Below, piece by piece: positions 50,888 to 60,214 of a stretch of DNA of 64,000 nucleotides. A program made the translations under genes and the position numbers. Below the pieces are notes generated by a model that was given only the letters and a program-made list of their open reading frames with translations, was not told the origin of the DNA and did not search any database. Within the stretch, counting starts at the first letter, position 1. Each line of letters starts with the position of its first letter. The DNA is from Apilactobacillus micheneri. Lineage in GTDB: Bacteria > Bacillota > Bacilli > Lactobacillales > Lactobacillaceae. The stretch spans positions 124,232 through 188,231 of the forward strand of contig NZ_POSO01000002.1 of NCBI RefSeq assembly GCF_002993975.1. The letters are read 5' to 3'.

Positions 50888-52678
50888 TTAAATCCCTAGA
50901 ATAGCATCAAAAATCCTTTGTGGCAGTATTATATTAGCGCTTGAAATTTTACGTTTATTGATATTTTGTCGACGTAATAATGCTTGCTTTTTTGAGATAC
51001 TTTTTTTCTCACCACTAACAGCAGCATTTTTCCTAAGTGGTGGAATATCTACTCTAGCAATTACACGTCCTTCTACATATGCTTGTACTGGAATTGGATA
51101 TAGTTTTTTAGGCATAACGTATTTTAATTTATGCACAATTGATTGTGCCAATTGACTGGCATTATTTCTATGAACAATAAATGTTAATGCATCAACTGGC
51201 GAATAATTAACATCAATAGAAATTTTAACAATATCAGAAACTTTATATTCTAAAAATTTGGTATCAAAAGTAGCATAACCATGTGATATTGATTTCAATT
51301 TATTGAAAAAATTATAAGCAATTTCTGCAACCGGTAATTCATAAGTTAATTCTACTAGATTTGAATCATTATCCATAGTTATTAAAATTCCTCGACTTTG
51401 ATTAGCCAAATCCATAACTTTACTCATTGAGCTTGAGGGTACTTTCATTTTTACTTCATCATATGGTTCTTCAATTGAATTAATTTTAGAAAAGTTAGGC
51501 ATTTTCGCCGGATTATCAATATTATTAATTGCCTCATTTCCATTTAAAATAACACGATAATTTACATTAGGATTAGTAACAATTACAGATATATCAAAAT
51601 CATTAATTAATCTTTCACGCACAATTTGCAAATGAAACATTCCTAAAAATCCACAACGAAATCCTTGTCCAAGGGAATCAGAATTATCTTCTGTGTAATA
51701 TAATGAAGAATCATTAAGTGATAATTTTTCAATTGCCATCTTCAAATCATCATAATTAGAATTTTTTGGATAAATTCCAGCATAAACAACCGAACGAACT
51801 GGTTTATAACCAGGAACAGCATGAATGGTTGGTTCTAATTTGCTAGTGATCGTATCTCCTACACGAACTCCTTTAGGATCTTTGATTCCAGTAACTATAT
51901 ATCCAATATCACCAGAATGTAATTCTTTAACTGGCTTTAAAGAAGGTGTAAATATTCCTATTTCATTGTTTTCAAATGATTGATTATTAGACATAAATTT
52001 TAATTTTTGGTTTGCTCTTAACTTACCATCATAAATTCTTACATAAGCAATAATTCCTTTATAAGAATCATAAATAGAATCAAATATTAAGCTTTTTAAT
52101 GGAGCATCTATATCTCCATTTGGTTGTGGAATTTCTTCAACTATAGATTCTAAGACTTGATCAACATTTAGCCCCGTTTTTGCAGAAATATGCAAAATAT
52201 TCTTTTCAATTAAGCTATCATCTAAATCATAAATTTGTTGTTCACACATATCTATTTGTGCATTTTTATTATCAACTTTATTAATGACCGGAATAACTGG
52301 TAAATGATTAGCTTTAGCAATTTTATAGTTAGCAACCGTTTGGGCTTGTACACCCTTAGTAGCATCAACCAATAATATAACTCCATCACTAGCTGATAAA
52401 CTCTTCGATACTTCATATGAAAAGTCTACATGTCCAGGAGTATCAATTAAATTCAATTCATAAGTCTGACCATTTCTATCATGGTATAAATTTCTTACGG
52501 TTCTTGATCTAACAGTCACTCCATGACTTTTTTCAACATCCATATCATCCAAAATTTGGCTTTCATGATTTCTAAAACTTACAGTATCAGTTATTTGCAT
52601 AATCTTATCTGATAAAGTGGATTTACCATGATCAATATGTGCAATAATCGAGAAATTTCTAATATTTCTTTGTTCCAT
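50888..52678 (-). CDS. Divergent LepA (elongation factor 4) paralogue
   Basis: A 596-residue translational GTPase with the LepA domain order. G1 is AHIDHGKST, G3 is DTPGHVDF, G4 is NKVD. The C-terminal LepA-specific domain is shortened and changed, ending LRRQNINKRKISSANIIL and FDAILGI. Where standard LepA has an RGIT-type switch I, this one has SHGVTVRSRTVR, and the C-terminal GGDISRK-type segment reads SGEKKSISKK. It is therefore more likely a second copy than the housekeeping factor. It starts 5 bases after a TetR-type regulator gene, an unexpected partner for a translation factor. Confidence 0.85.
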   Translation of the reverse strand: MEQRNIRNFSIIAHIDHGKSTLSDKIMQITDTVSFRNHESQILDDMDVEKSHGVTVRSRTVRNLYHDRNGQTYELNLIDTPGHVDFSYEVSKSLSASDGVILLVDATKGVQAQTVANYKIAKANHLPVIPVINKVDNKNAQIDMCEQQIYDLDDSLIEKNILHISAKTGLNVDQVLESIVEEIPQPNGDIDAPLKSLIFDSIYDSYKGIIAYVRIYDGKLRANQKLKFMSNNQSFENNEIGIFTPSLKPVKELHSGDIGYIVTGIKDPKGVRVGDTITSKLEPTIHAVPGYKPVRSVVYAGIYPKNSNYDDLKMAIEKLSLNDSSLYYTEDNSDSLGQGFRCGFLGMFHLQIVRERLINDFDISVIVTNPNVNYRVILNGNEAINNIDNPAKMPNFSKINSIEEPYDEVKMKVPSSSMSKVMDLANQSRGILITMDNDSNLVELTYELPVAEIAYNFFNKLKSISHGYATFDTKFLEYKVSDIVKISIDVNYSPVDALTFIVHRNNASQLAQSIVHKLKYVMPKKLYPIPVQAYVEGRVIARVDIPPLRKNAAVSGEKKSISKKQALLRRQNINKRKISSANIILPQRIFDAILGI

Positions 52679-52683
52679 TTTTA

Positions 52684-53334
52684 TTACCCCTTATCTTTTA
52701 ATAATCCATCAAGATAAAAACTAAAAGTTTCAATAGAATCATCAAAAACATTAACTTTAAAATTAACAAAATCATCTTTTATGGGTTCTTGATTAAATGC
52801 ATCCAGCCCTGACAAATTAATCAGTCCACTAATAATGCTGCTTTGAATAATAAAAATTTTATTGGCTTGACTAATACTAATTTTAGGAAATAAATCATGA
52901 ATTCTTTTAGATAATTGTTCATGAATAAAATAAAGATCTTTTCGTCCATCAATGGTTTGATCACGAGAAGCTTTATTTTCCAAAATTGGCCCCCTTAAAG
53001 CATTTAATTTAATTAAAGTAAAATGTTTTTGAATCAAATCTTCTGTTGAATTTAATAAAAAATTTTTTAGTTCTTTGATAGTATTAATTTGCTTTTCATT
53101 TAATTGGCTTAATAATCGATTAAAAAAATTTGCATACCCAACTAGTAATAAATGCATAAAAATATTTTCTTTAGTTTTGTAGTAATTAAATAATGTACCT
53201 TTTGCAACGTTAGATTTTTTGGCAATTTCATTCATAGAAATTTCTGCAAATGGCTTTTCTTGAAATAAATTTAATGCAACATTAGAAATCAATGTTGCTT
53301 TTTGTTTTTTTTGATCATTAGTTCTAGCGTTCAT
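52684..53334 (-). CDS. TetR family regulator
   Basis: A 216-residue TetR-type repressor. The helix-turn-helix covers about residues 25-60 (ISMNEIAKKSNVAKGTLFNY, then YKTKENIF). The C-terminal ligand domain is not informative. The start at MNARTNDQ follows GGAG by 8 bases. A palindrome, TGACC-ATC-GGTCA (53368-53380), lies between -35 and -10 of its own promoter, so autoregulation is very likely. It is co-transcribed with the LepA paralogue and faces the ABC exporter gene, which it may also control. Confidence 0.9.
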   Translation of the reverse strand: MNARTNDQKKQKATLISNVALNLFQEKPFAEISMNEIAKKSNVAKGTLFNYYKTKENIFMHLLLVGYANFFNRLLSQLNEKQINTIKELKNFLLNSTEDLIQKHFTLIKLNALRGPILENKASRDQTIDGRKDLYFIHEQLSKRIHDLFPKISISQANKIFIIQSSIISGLINLSGLDAFNQEPIKDDFVNFKVNVFDDSIETFSFYLDGLLKDKG

Positions 53335-53362
53335 TTTATTTTCTCCTATTTTATTTTTATAT

Positions 53363-53391
53363 ATTATTGACCATCGGTCATTATTTGTCAA
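53363..53391 (-). promoter_or_regulatory. Promoter and TetR operator
   Basis: On the minus strand TTGACA (53391-53386), 17 bases, AATAAT (53368-53363). The spacer holds the perfect palindrome TGACCATCGGTCA reading outward, a TetR-like site. Confidence 0.7.
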
Positions 53392-53437
53392 ATGAAAAAT
53401 TAATACGAAAATGCAACACTTTTATGCATTTTGATGA

Positions 53438-53465
53438 TTGTATATTTTTGTATCGTCAATATAAT
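53438..53465 (+). promoter_or_regulatory. Promoter of the ABC exporter gene
   Basis: TTGTAT, 16 bases, TATAAT, 45 bases before the ATG. Confidence 0.65.
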
Positions 53466-53509
53466 GGTTGTTACAATCTTATATATAGGGAATTGAAAGG
53501 AGTGTTCAG

Positions 53510-55423
53510 ATGTCCTTCTTAGAATTAAAGAACATCCAAAAGTCCTACTATTTAGGAAAAGATGAATTCAAAGTCTTAAAAGGTATTGATGTAGCGTTTA
53601 ACAAAGGTGAAATGATTTCCATCTTAGGTGAATCTGGTGGTGGTAAATCAACCTTAATGAATATTATTGGTGGCTTAGATAGTAAATATTCTGGTGATGT
53701 TTTACTAAACGGTAAATCTTTAAAACATGAAACTGATAAACAATTAGACGAATATCGTCGCAATACAATTGGTTTTATTTTTCAAAGTTTTAATCTAATT
53801 AGTCATTTAACACTTCTAGATAATGTAATGGTGCCATTAGAAATGACCACATTATCAAAGAGTGACCAACGTAAAAGAGCTGAAGAATTACTAACCAAGG
53901 TTGGTTTAAAGGAACATATGCATAAACATCCCAACCAATTATCTGGTGGACAAAAGCAACGTGTTTCAATTGCTCGTGCGCTAGCTGGTGATCCAGAAAT
54001 GTTAATTGCTGATGAGCCAACAGGAGCTTTAGACCCACAAAATACTGAAGAAATTCTTCAAATCCTAGAAGATATCGCCAAAGAAGGTAAACTAGTCTTA
54101 ACTGTTACCCACTCAGATAAAGTTGCCGCATATGGAACTCGGATTGTACACATGACTGACGGTAAGATTGATCAAGATAAAAATCTGCGTGATAAATTCC
54201 CAGAACAACAAGATGAAACTTTAGAATCCAAATCTTTATCATTTGGTTCTACCCTAAAAATGACTTGGGACAATTTAAAATATAATTTAAAACGTAATTT
54301 ATTAATTATCTTCGGTGGAATGATTGGAATTTTCTCCGTTATTTTCATGCTTGGTTTAGGAAATGGAGTTCGTGGTTATATTAATCATGAAATCTACTCA
54401 CAAGTAAATCCTAATAGTGTGCAAATTGAACATAAAAATTCAAATGATCATTCATCATTTAAAGAATCTGATATTAATCGAATTAAAAATGTTAAAGATA
54501 TTTCTTCTGCTGAAAAGGGATATGATTCGAGTGGTATTCAATTTAAATATGGTAAAAAGAACGCGCAAAGTCAAATGTTAACAACCAGTGCTTCTACCAT
54601 TAATAGTAGTAATATCAAAAAAGGTACTACTCCTAAAGATAATGAAGTACTAATTAATAAAACAACTGCACAAAGTTTAAATAAAAATGATTATAAATCA
54701 TTAGTTGGTAAAAAAGTTCAAACTACTTTTACTGCTCAAAAAGATGGTCGTCCATTCCCAGTAACCAAGAATTTTAAGATTGCTGGAATCTATGATTCAC
54801 AATCTCCTCTTGTAGTAACTACTTACAATACTGTTAAACAAGCATTAGCTGATAACAAGATTAAGATGACCACTACCTTTATTGATGCCAAAATTAAAGG
54901 TGGCGTTGGTAATGTTACTCCCGTACAAAACAAGATTAATGCTATGAAAGTTAATAATAAAAAAGCATACAGTGTTTCTGGTGCTGGATCAATTGTCTCC
55001 ACTCTAAACACTTATATCAACTTAGCTATTTATGTATTAGCTGCAATTGCTGGAATTTCATTATTAGTATCAGCAATTATGATTATTGTTGTCCTTTACA
55101 TCAGTGTTGCTGAACGTACTAAAGAAATCGGGATTCTTCGTGCACTCGGTGCAACCAAGAGTAGCATTAGAATGTTATTCGTATCTCAAGCAGTACTATT
55201 AGGAATCTTCTCATCAGTCATATCCGTTATAGTTGGTTACTTATTACAATTTGGTATTAATTCTGCTGTTGATGGAGCAATCGGATACTCAATCATTCAA
55301 ATTACTCCTGGCAATGCAATTTTTGGAATTGTAATCTCAATCATTATTAACTTATTGGCTTCAATTTTACCTGCAAATAAAGGTGCTAAATTAGATCCAA
55401 TTGAAAGTTTAAGTGCTGAATAA
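53510..55423 (+). CDS. MacB-type ABC exporter, ATPase-permease fusion
   Basis: A 637-residue fusion of an ABC ATPase (1-225: Walker A GESGGGKST, signature LSGGQKQR, Walker B MLIADEP, H-loop THSDK) and a MacB/FtsX-type permease. The permease has TM1 at about 265-285, an extracytoplasmic domain to about 500, and three more helices ending in the conserved FtsX segment ERTKEIGILRALGATKSSIR. Such proteins act in mechanotransmission or peptide and antimicrobial export. It is divergent from the TetR-LepA unit. GAAAGGAG precedes the ATG. Confidence 0.93.
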   Translation: MSFLELKNIQKSYYLGKDEFKVLKGIDVAFNKGEMISILGESGGGKSTLMNIIGGLDSKYSGDVLLNGKSLKHETDKQLDEYRRNTIGFIFQSFNLISHLTLLDNVMVPLEMTTLSKSDQRKRAEELLTKVGLKEHMHKHPNQLSGGQKQRVSIARALAGDPEMLIADEPTGALDPQNTEEILQILEDIAKEGKLVLTVTHSDKVAAYGTRIVHMTDGKIDQDKNLRDKFPEQQDETLESKSLSFGSTLKMTWDNLKYNLKRNLLIIFGGMIGIFSVIFMLGLGNGVRGYINHEIYSQVNPNSVQIEHKNSNDHSSFKESDINRIKNVKDISSAEKGYDSSGIQFKYGKKNAQSQMLTTSASTINSSNIKKGTTPKDNEVLINKTTAQSLNKNDYKSLVGKKVQTTFTAQKDGRPFPVTKNFKIAGIYDSQSPLVVTTYNTVKQALADNKIKMTTTFIDAKIKGGVGNVTPVQNKINAMKVNNKKAYSVSGAGSIVSTLNTYINLAIYVLAAIAGISLLVSAIMIIVVLYISVAERTKEIGILRALGATKSSIRMLFVSQAVLLGIFSSVISVIVGYLLQFGINSAVDGAIGYSIIQITPGNAIFGIVISIIINLLASILPANKGAKLDPIESLSAE

Positions 55424-55428
55424 AAAAT

Positions 55429-55455
55429 AAAGGATGCTCATTCGAGCATCCTTTT
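55429..55455. terminator. Bidirectional terminator
   Basis: AAAGGATGCTC pairs with GAGCATCCTTT around ATTC, with A and T runs. Confidence 0.92.
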
Positions 55456-56027
55456 TATATTACATACCACATATCTTTATTTATGAAATTATATATATAA
55501 TCTTTAGAATAGTCTTCAAAATTGTGAACCCAAAATGAAATCAGTCCAATTGCTTCGACTGCACAATAAAAAGCAAATATTTTCTTTCTTTTGTCATCAA
55601 AATTATCTGGATTCTTATCCAAAGATTTTCTAATAATGGATTCAAAAAAATGAACTAATTGAAAATTAAATTCAAAATCACCCTTTTCACTTAATAAAAA
55701 TGACAATAATTTATGATTATTTTCAATAACATTTAAAAATGAACGGATAAATATATCTTGAGGTTTACCTCGTTTTAATTCTTCATTACTACAATTATTG
55801 AAAATATTATATTTAATTTTAATTGCATTTAAAATATTAGATTCAATGAAATTAATCAGAGCAAACTTATCTTCAAAATAACGATAAAAAGTACTACGAT
55901 TAATGTTAGCATTTTTAATAATATCACTAACTGTTACTTTTTCTAACCCCTTAGCTTCTGCAATCATAATCATACTATTGATAATGATTTGCCTTGTTTG
56001 CTGTCTTTTAGCTTCATAATTAGACAT
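55455..56027 (-). CDS. TetR family regulator, downstream of ECF genes
   Basis: A 190-residue TetR-type protein. The DNA-binding part is at about 15-50 (VTVSDIIKNANINRSTFYRY then FEDKFALI), and the C-terminal part matches the TetR_C_8-like group of Firmicutes regulators. It begins 14 bases after the ecfT gene on the same strand, so it is probably the last gene of the ECF operon. Its target is unknown; it may answer to the transported compound. Confidence 0.88.
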   Translation of the reverse strand: MSNYEAKRQQTRQIIINSMIMIAEAKGLEKVTVSDIIKNANINRSTFYRYFEDKFALINFIESNILNAIKIKYNIFNNCSNEELKRGKPQDIFIRSFLNVIENNHKLLSFLLSEKGDFEFNFQLVHFFESIIRKSLDKNPDNFDDKRKKIFAFYCAVEAIGLISFWVHNFEDYSKDYIYNFINKDMWYVI

Positions 56028-56041
56028 TATAAATCACTACC

Positions 56042-56869
56042 TTAAACAAATGGATTATAAAATCTACCGCCATCCATTTTCATAAATAAAATTCCTATAA
56101 CCACGATGAATAATGATAATAAAATTGTTCCATAATCTTTTTTAGTAAATTTACGATTCATATACCAAGTACGATGTTTATTTTTACCAAATCTACGCAA
56201 TTCCATTGCCTGACTAATTGTTTGGATTTTATCTAAACTAGATAAAATTAACGGAATTAAAATCTGTGTAGTTCCCTTTAAACGACTAAATAATTTTCCC
56301 TTTTTAGAAATCTCATAGCCACGTGCTTGTTGCGCTAGACTGATTTCTTTAAAGTCATTTTGTACATCAGGGATATATCTTAATGATAATGAAAGTGAAT
56401 AACTTAAACGATAAGAAACCCCAATTTTGTTTAAACTTGAAGAAAATTCACTTGGATTAGTTGTAATTAAAAAGATTAATGAAATTGGTACCGTTACTAA
56501 ATATTTTAAACCTAAGTTCAATTCATAAAATAATTGCTCCTTAGTAATAGTAAAATAGCCTAAATTGATTAATACATGTCTAGTTCCATATAATGCCGCA
56601 CCATGATTAGGTGAAAATACAAAGACCATTACTAAATTTAATACTGCAAAAACAACAATTAATTTCACTACGAATTTAATTTGTGACCATTTAATTTGTG
56701 ATTGTTTAAATGCAAAGATAGATAATAATAATACTAAGAAAATAAAGCGATAATCATAACTAATCATCGCAATAATTGAAACTAAAATAAAAAAGATTAA
56801 TTTACTAGTCCCAGTTAATCGATGCACCCAAGTATCATTATGATCATATCCGAATAAATTACTATTCAT
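56042..56869 (-). CDS. ECF transporter T component
   Basis: A 275-residue EcfT-type membrane protein with about six helices. The coupling-helix motifs are visible as SLAQQARGYE and QAMELRRFGKN, which match the A-R-G signatures contacting the ATPases. It overlaps the ATPase gene by eight bases. Together with the S component and the duplicated ATPase it forms a dedicated energy-coupling-factor importer. Confidence 0.93.
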   Translation of the reverse strand: MNSNLFGYDHNDTWVHRLTGTSKLIFFILVSIIAMISYDYRFIFLVLLLSIFAFKQSQIKWSQIKFVVKLIVVFAVLNLVMVFVFSPNHGAALYGTRHVLINLGYFTITKEQLFYELNLGLKYLVTVPISLIFLITTNPSEFSSSLNKIGVSYRLSYSLSLSLRYIPDVQNDFKEISLAQQARGYEISKKGKLFSRLKGTTQILIPLILSSLDKIQTISQAMELRRFGKNKHRTWYMNRKFTKKDYGTILLSLFIVVIGILFMKMDGGRFYNPFV

Positions 56870-58565
56870 GTTGGTTATCTCGCTCCTTGCTAATTAGGTA
56901 ATTTGAAAAATCATTATAATTAACATTAAAGCGTTTAGCTAAAATGCTTAAACTGGTTCTTTTTAAGTTGGCCTTAGCAAGTAGTGCTTCATCATCTAAA
57001 ACTTTTTCAGGTGTATTATCACGCAAAATAGTTTGATCACCGATAACTAAGGTTCTAGTTGAATATTCAGCCATCAAATGCATATCATGGGTAATAAATA
57101 TCATGGTTAAGCCTTGTTCTTGGTTTAATTGACTTAAGAAATTCATGATTTCAGTATAATGATAGTAATCTTGTCCCGCAGTAGGTTCATCCAAAATTAA
57201 TAATTTAGGTGATAAAACTAACATACTAGCAATTGTTAATCGTTTCTTTTGTCCATAACTTAATGCTGAAATTGGCCAATGTCTAAATGGATATAAATTA
57301 CATACTTTTAGCGCATGATCAACTTTTTCTTTAATTTGTTCTTTAGGATAATGTCTTAATTTTAGCCCCAATGCTACTTCATCATAAATCATTACTTTAC
57401 TAATCATTTTGTCTGGATCTTGCATAATATACCCAATATCATCAGCACGTTCTTTAATGGATTTATTCAAAAGATTGTCACCATTAAAAGTAATTTCTCC
57501 AGCATCAGGTTGTAAAAAGCCAACGATTAATTTACTTAATGTGGTTTTTCCAACCCCATTTTTACCAACTAAAGAAATCATATCACCTTTTTGAATATCA
57601 ACATTCAAATTATTAAAAATCACTTTTTTGTCATAAGCAAAATTCAATTTTTTAATTGATAGAATATCAGCTGAAGCATTGTATTTACTAATTGATTTAG
57701 CCTTTGCACTAACTTGTTCAATTCGATCTGCAACACCTGGTCCATCAACAGCTTCAACTGAATCAATATCATGTAATTTATTTAGATCAATTCCAATACT
57801 TTTAAGCGCTTCAATATATAAGGGCTCTCTAATCCCATATTGATTTAAGATATTCTGCTTTAAAAGTTCTGCCGGATTATAAATTCCAACAATCTCGCCA
57901 TCATTCATTAAAATAATTTTATCAACATCTTTAGTCAATGATTCTTCTAGACGATGTTCAATAATAATAATGGTATTTTTCAATTCATTATGTAACTCTT
58001 GCAATAGTTGAATTGATTCACTACCTGCCATAGGATCCAAAGCAGCCAGCGGTTCATCCAATAATAAAATTGGTGCATCATCGACTAATAATCCGGCTAA
58101 ACCAGTACGTTGCTTTTGTCCACCTGATAAACTATTAGGTGCTTGTTTTAATAAATTATTGATTGATAATTTTTTAGACCATTGATTTACCTTGGTTTGC
58201 ATTGTTTGATTATCAAAGCAATCGTTTTCCATCCCAAAAGCAATATCTTCAGCAACCGTTAAACCTACAAACTGATCATTAGAATTTTGTAGTAGAGTTC
58301 CCACTTTTAATGAAGTGTCAAATATTGACATATCTTTGGCATTTTCACCATCAATATATATTTCACCAGATAAATCGCCACGAAAATTTTCTGGAATGAC
58401 ACCATTAATCAAATTGCCAAGTGTTGATTTCCCAGAACCTGATGGACCCACTACTAAAACTTTTTCGCCCTCATTAATTTGCAGATTAATATTTTTTAAA
58501 GTAGGCTCTGCTTGGGCATTATAACGAAAAGTAACGTTCTTAAATTCAATCATTGTTTTTGTCAT
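56862..58565 (-). CDS. ECF transporter duplicated ATPase
   Basis: A 567-residue protein made of two ABC ATPase halves joined by a linker (about 230-290). The first half has Walker A GPSGSGKST, signature LSGGQKQR and Walker B ILLLDEP. The second has Walker A GKNGVGKTT, signature ALSYGQKKR and Walker B LLILDEP. The second signature is changed from SGGQ to SYGQ. It is the YkoD-like arrangement in which one gene replaces EcfA1 and EcfA2. It lies 3 bases after the S component gene. Confidence 0.93.
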   Translation of the reverse strand: MTKTMIEFKNVTFRYNAQAEPTLKNINLQINEGEKVLVVGPSGSGKSTLGNLINGVIPENFRGDLSGEIYIDGENAKDMSIFDTSLKVGTLLQNSNDQFVGLTVAEDIAFGMENDCFDNQTMQTKVNQWSKKLSINNLLKQAPNSLSGGQKQRTGLAGLLVDDAPILLLDEPLAALDPMAGSESIQLLQELHNELKNTIIIIEHRLEESLTKDVDKIILMNDGEIVGIYNPAELLKQNILNQYGIREPLYIEALKSIGIDLNKLHDIDSVEAVDGPGVADRIEQVSAKAKSISKYNASADILSIKKLNFAYDKKVIFNNLNVDIQKGDMISLVGKNGVGKTTLSKLIVGFLQPDAGEITFNGDNLLNKSIKERADDIGYIMQDPDKMISKVMIYDEVALGLKLRHYPKEQIKEKVDHALKVCNLYPFRHWPISALSYGQKKRLTIASMLVLSPKLLILDEPTAGQDYYHYTEIMNFLSQLNQEQGLTMIFITHDMHLMAEYSTRTLVIGDQTILRDNTPEKVLDDEALLAKANLKRTSLSILAKRFNVNYNDFSNYLISKERDNQHE

Positions 58566-58568
58566 AAT

Positions 58569-59123
58569 CTATTCCTTTTTTAAACTACCTTTTTCGACTT
58601 TAGTTGAAGCATACATAACTAATAAAATCGTTCCAATTACTCCAGTGGAAATACTGTTAGTAATTGAAGAAATAATTCCTTGTAAATAAACTTTATTGCT
58701 AGGTTCTGAATAAATTAATACATCCCCTGTAGGTGCAAGCAAAGACCAACCAATAATATTAATTAAAATTTGATAAATATTATAAATAACTAACTTCTTA
58801 AAACCAATTTTACCGTCAGCTAATACGATATATTTTTTTAGTAATCCAATCGCAAAACCAATAAATCCAGTTGTAAATACCCAAGTCCACCATGGGGCAC
58901 CAAACTGGGTAAAATCAGATAAAGAATGGCCAAAGAATCCAACAAATAATCCAACAATGGGACCAAACATAATGGATATAAAACCTAAGAAACCATAGGA
59001 AGTATCAATATTAGTGTTAGGAATTCCTGAAGGAATTGAAACATATCTTTTTAATAAAAATAAAATTGCGGTTCCGATACCAATCGCAACCACACTTTGA
59101 ACACTTAATTTTTTTCTGTGCAT
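58569..59123 (-). CDS. ECF transporter S component (UPF0397 family)
   Basis: A 184-residue membrane protein with five or six helices, which binds the vitamin-like substrate. It follows the UPF0397 pattern closely: KLSVQSVVAIGIGTAI, VSIPSGIPNTNIDTSYGFLG, FGPIVGLFVGFFGHSLSDF, FGAPWWTWVF. The family is often labelled riboflavin-type, but the ligand of UPF0397 proteins is not established, and no riboswitch is visible in the leader. First gene of the four-gene unit S-A-T-TetR. Confidence 0.9.
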   Translation of the reverse strand: MHRKKLSVQSVVAIGIGTAILFLLKRYVSIPSGIPNTNIDTSYGFLGFISIMFGPIVGLFVGFFGHSLSDFTQFGAPWWTWVFTTGFIGFAIGLLKKYIVLADGKIGFKKLVIYNIYQILINIIGWSLLAPTGDVLIYSEPSNKVYLQGIISSITNSISTGVIGTILLVMYASTKVEKGSLKKE

Positions 59124-59301
59124 ATTTTAAACCTCATTTTATATGTAATTATGTAATTATTATAACAGCTCTACTTGTAAAAAATAATTAATTTTTTAAT
59201 TATCATGTTTATAAGTCTTTAATAACAGCCTCTTTACTATCATTGTTCATTGTAGAAATGTTATTATTATATGTAAATAAAATATTTAGGGAGTGAATCA
59301 A

Positions 59302-60174
59302 ATGCTTGCACAAGCTGACAATCCTAGCGTATTTACTAAATACCTTGAAGGATTTAAGTGGGATGAAATTCTACGCAACATCACTGACATTTTGATTGAC
59401 TTAGTTTTAATTTCTATTTTCTTTTTAATTATAAGAGTAATTGGTAAAGCTATTATTAATCGTTTATTTAGTAACTATGCGAATAAGGAACATAGTAATA
59501 TTTCATCTAATCGAATGAAAACCTTACATTCATTATCCATGAATGCTTATATTTATATGTTAGTATTCTTTTGGATTTATTCTGCATTAACTATTATTGG
59601 AATTCCAATTGGTACTCTATTAGCTGGTGCTGGATTATTCTCAGTGGCTATTGGTCTTGGTGCTCAAGGTCTTGCTAGTGATATCATTAATGGATTCTTT
59701 ATTCTTTTTGAAAAACAAATTAATATTGGTGATTACGTAACCATTGGGGATGTAACTGGTACTGTTTCTGAATTAGGCTTAAGAACTACTAAAATTAGAA
59801 GTAATAATGATGCTTTGAATTTTATTCCTAATCGTAATATCACAAGTATCAGTAACATGTCTAAGGAACGCATGAAAGCTGAAATTAATATTCGTGTTAA
59901 CCCTGATACACCAATTACCAAAGTTATTAATGTTATGAAGGATATCAACAAGGAATATGTTCCAAAAACTAAGGGTATCATTGATGATCCTCAATTATTA
60001 GGAACCGTTGATATGGGTGATGGTACCATCGCAGTTAAGGAATACATTCCAACAACTGATGAAACTAGATTCGATGTTCAATTCGAATTCTTACAATTAT
60101 ACCTAGAAGCAATTAAAGCTGCTGGGATTACATTACCCAATAATAAAGTTATTTCTGATATTTCAAAAGGATAA
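59302..60174 (+). CDS. Small-conductance mechanosensitive channel (MscS family)
   Basis: A 290-residue MscS/YkuT-type channel opening on membrane tension. There are three N-terminal helices; the pore helix region reads GAGLFSVAIGLGAQGLASDI, with the glycine-alanine packing typical of TM3. The beta domain follows with NIGDYVTIGDVTGTVSELGL, the strongest family signature, and a C-terminal alpha/beta domain. The start is set at MLAQADN, 6 bases after GGGAGTG; an upstream GTG in frame is part of that site. Single-gene unit. Confidence 0.95.
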   Translation: MLAQADNPSVFTKYLEGFKWDEILRNITDILIDLVLISIFFLIIRVIGKAIINRLFSNYANKEHSNISSNRMKTLHSLSMNAYIYMLVFFWIYSALTIIGIPIGTLLAGAGLFSVAIGLGAQGLASDIINGFFILFEKQINIGDYVTIGDVTGTVSELGLRTTKIRSNNDALNFIPNRNITSISNMSKERMKAEINIRVNPDTPITKVINVMKDINKEYVPKTKGIIDDPQLLGTVDMGDGTIAVKEYIPTTDETRFDVQFEFLQLYLEAIKAAGITLPNNKVISDISKG

Positions 60175-60181
60175 TATAAAC

Positions 60182-60214
60182 AAAAAGAATGCCTATCATA
60201 AGGCATTCTTTTTT
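60182..60214. terminator. Bidirectional terminator
   Basis: AAAAAGAATGCCT pairs with AGGCATTCTTTTT around a 6-base loop, with A and T runs. Confidence 0.92.

Noticed and set aside
58569-59292. Riboswitch (FMN or TPP) before the ECF genes
   Set aside because: The leader is short and AT-rich with no conserved aptamer boxes that I can see.
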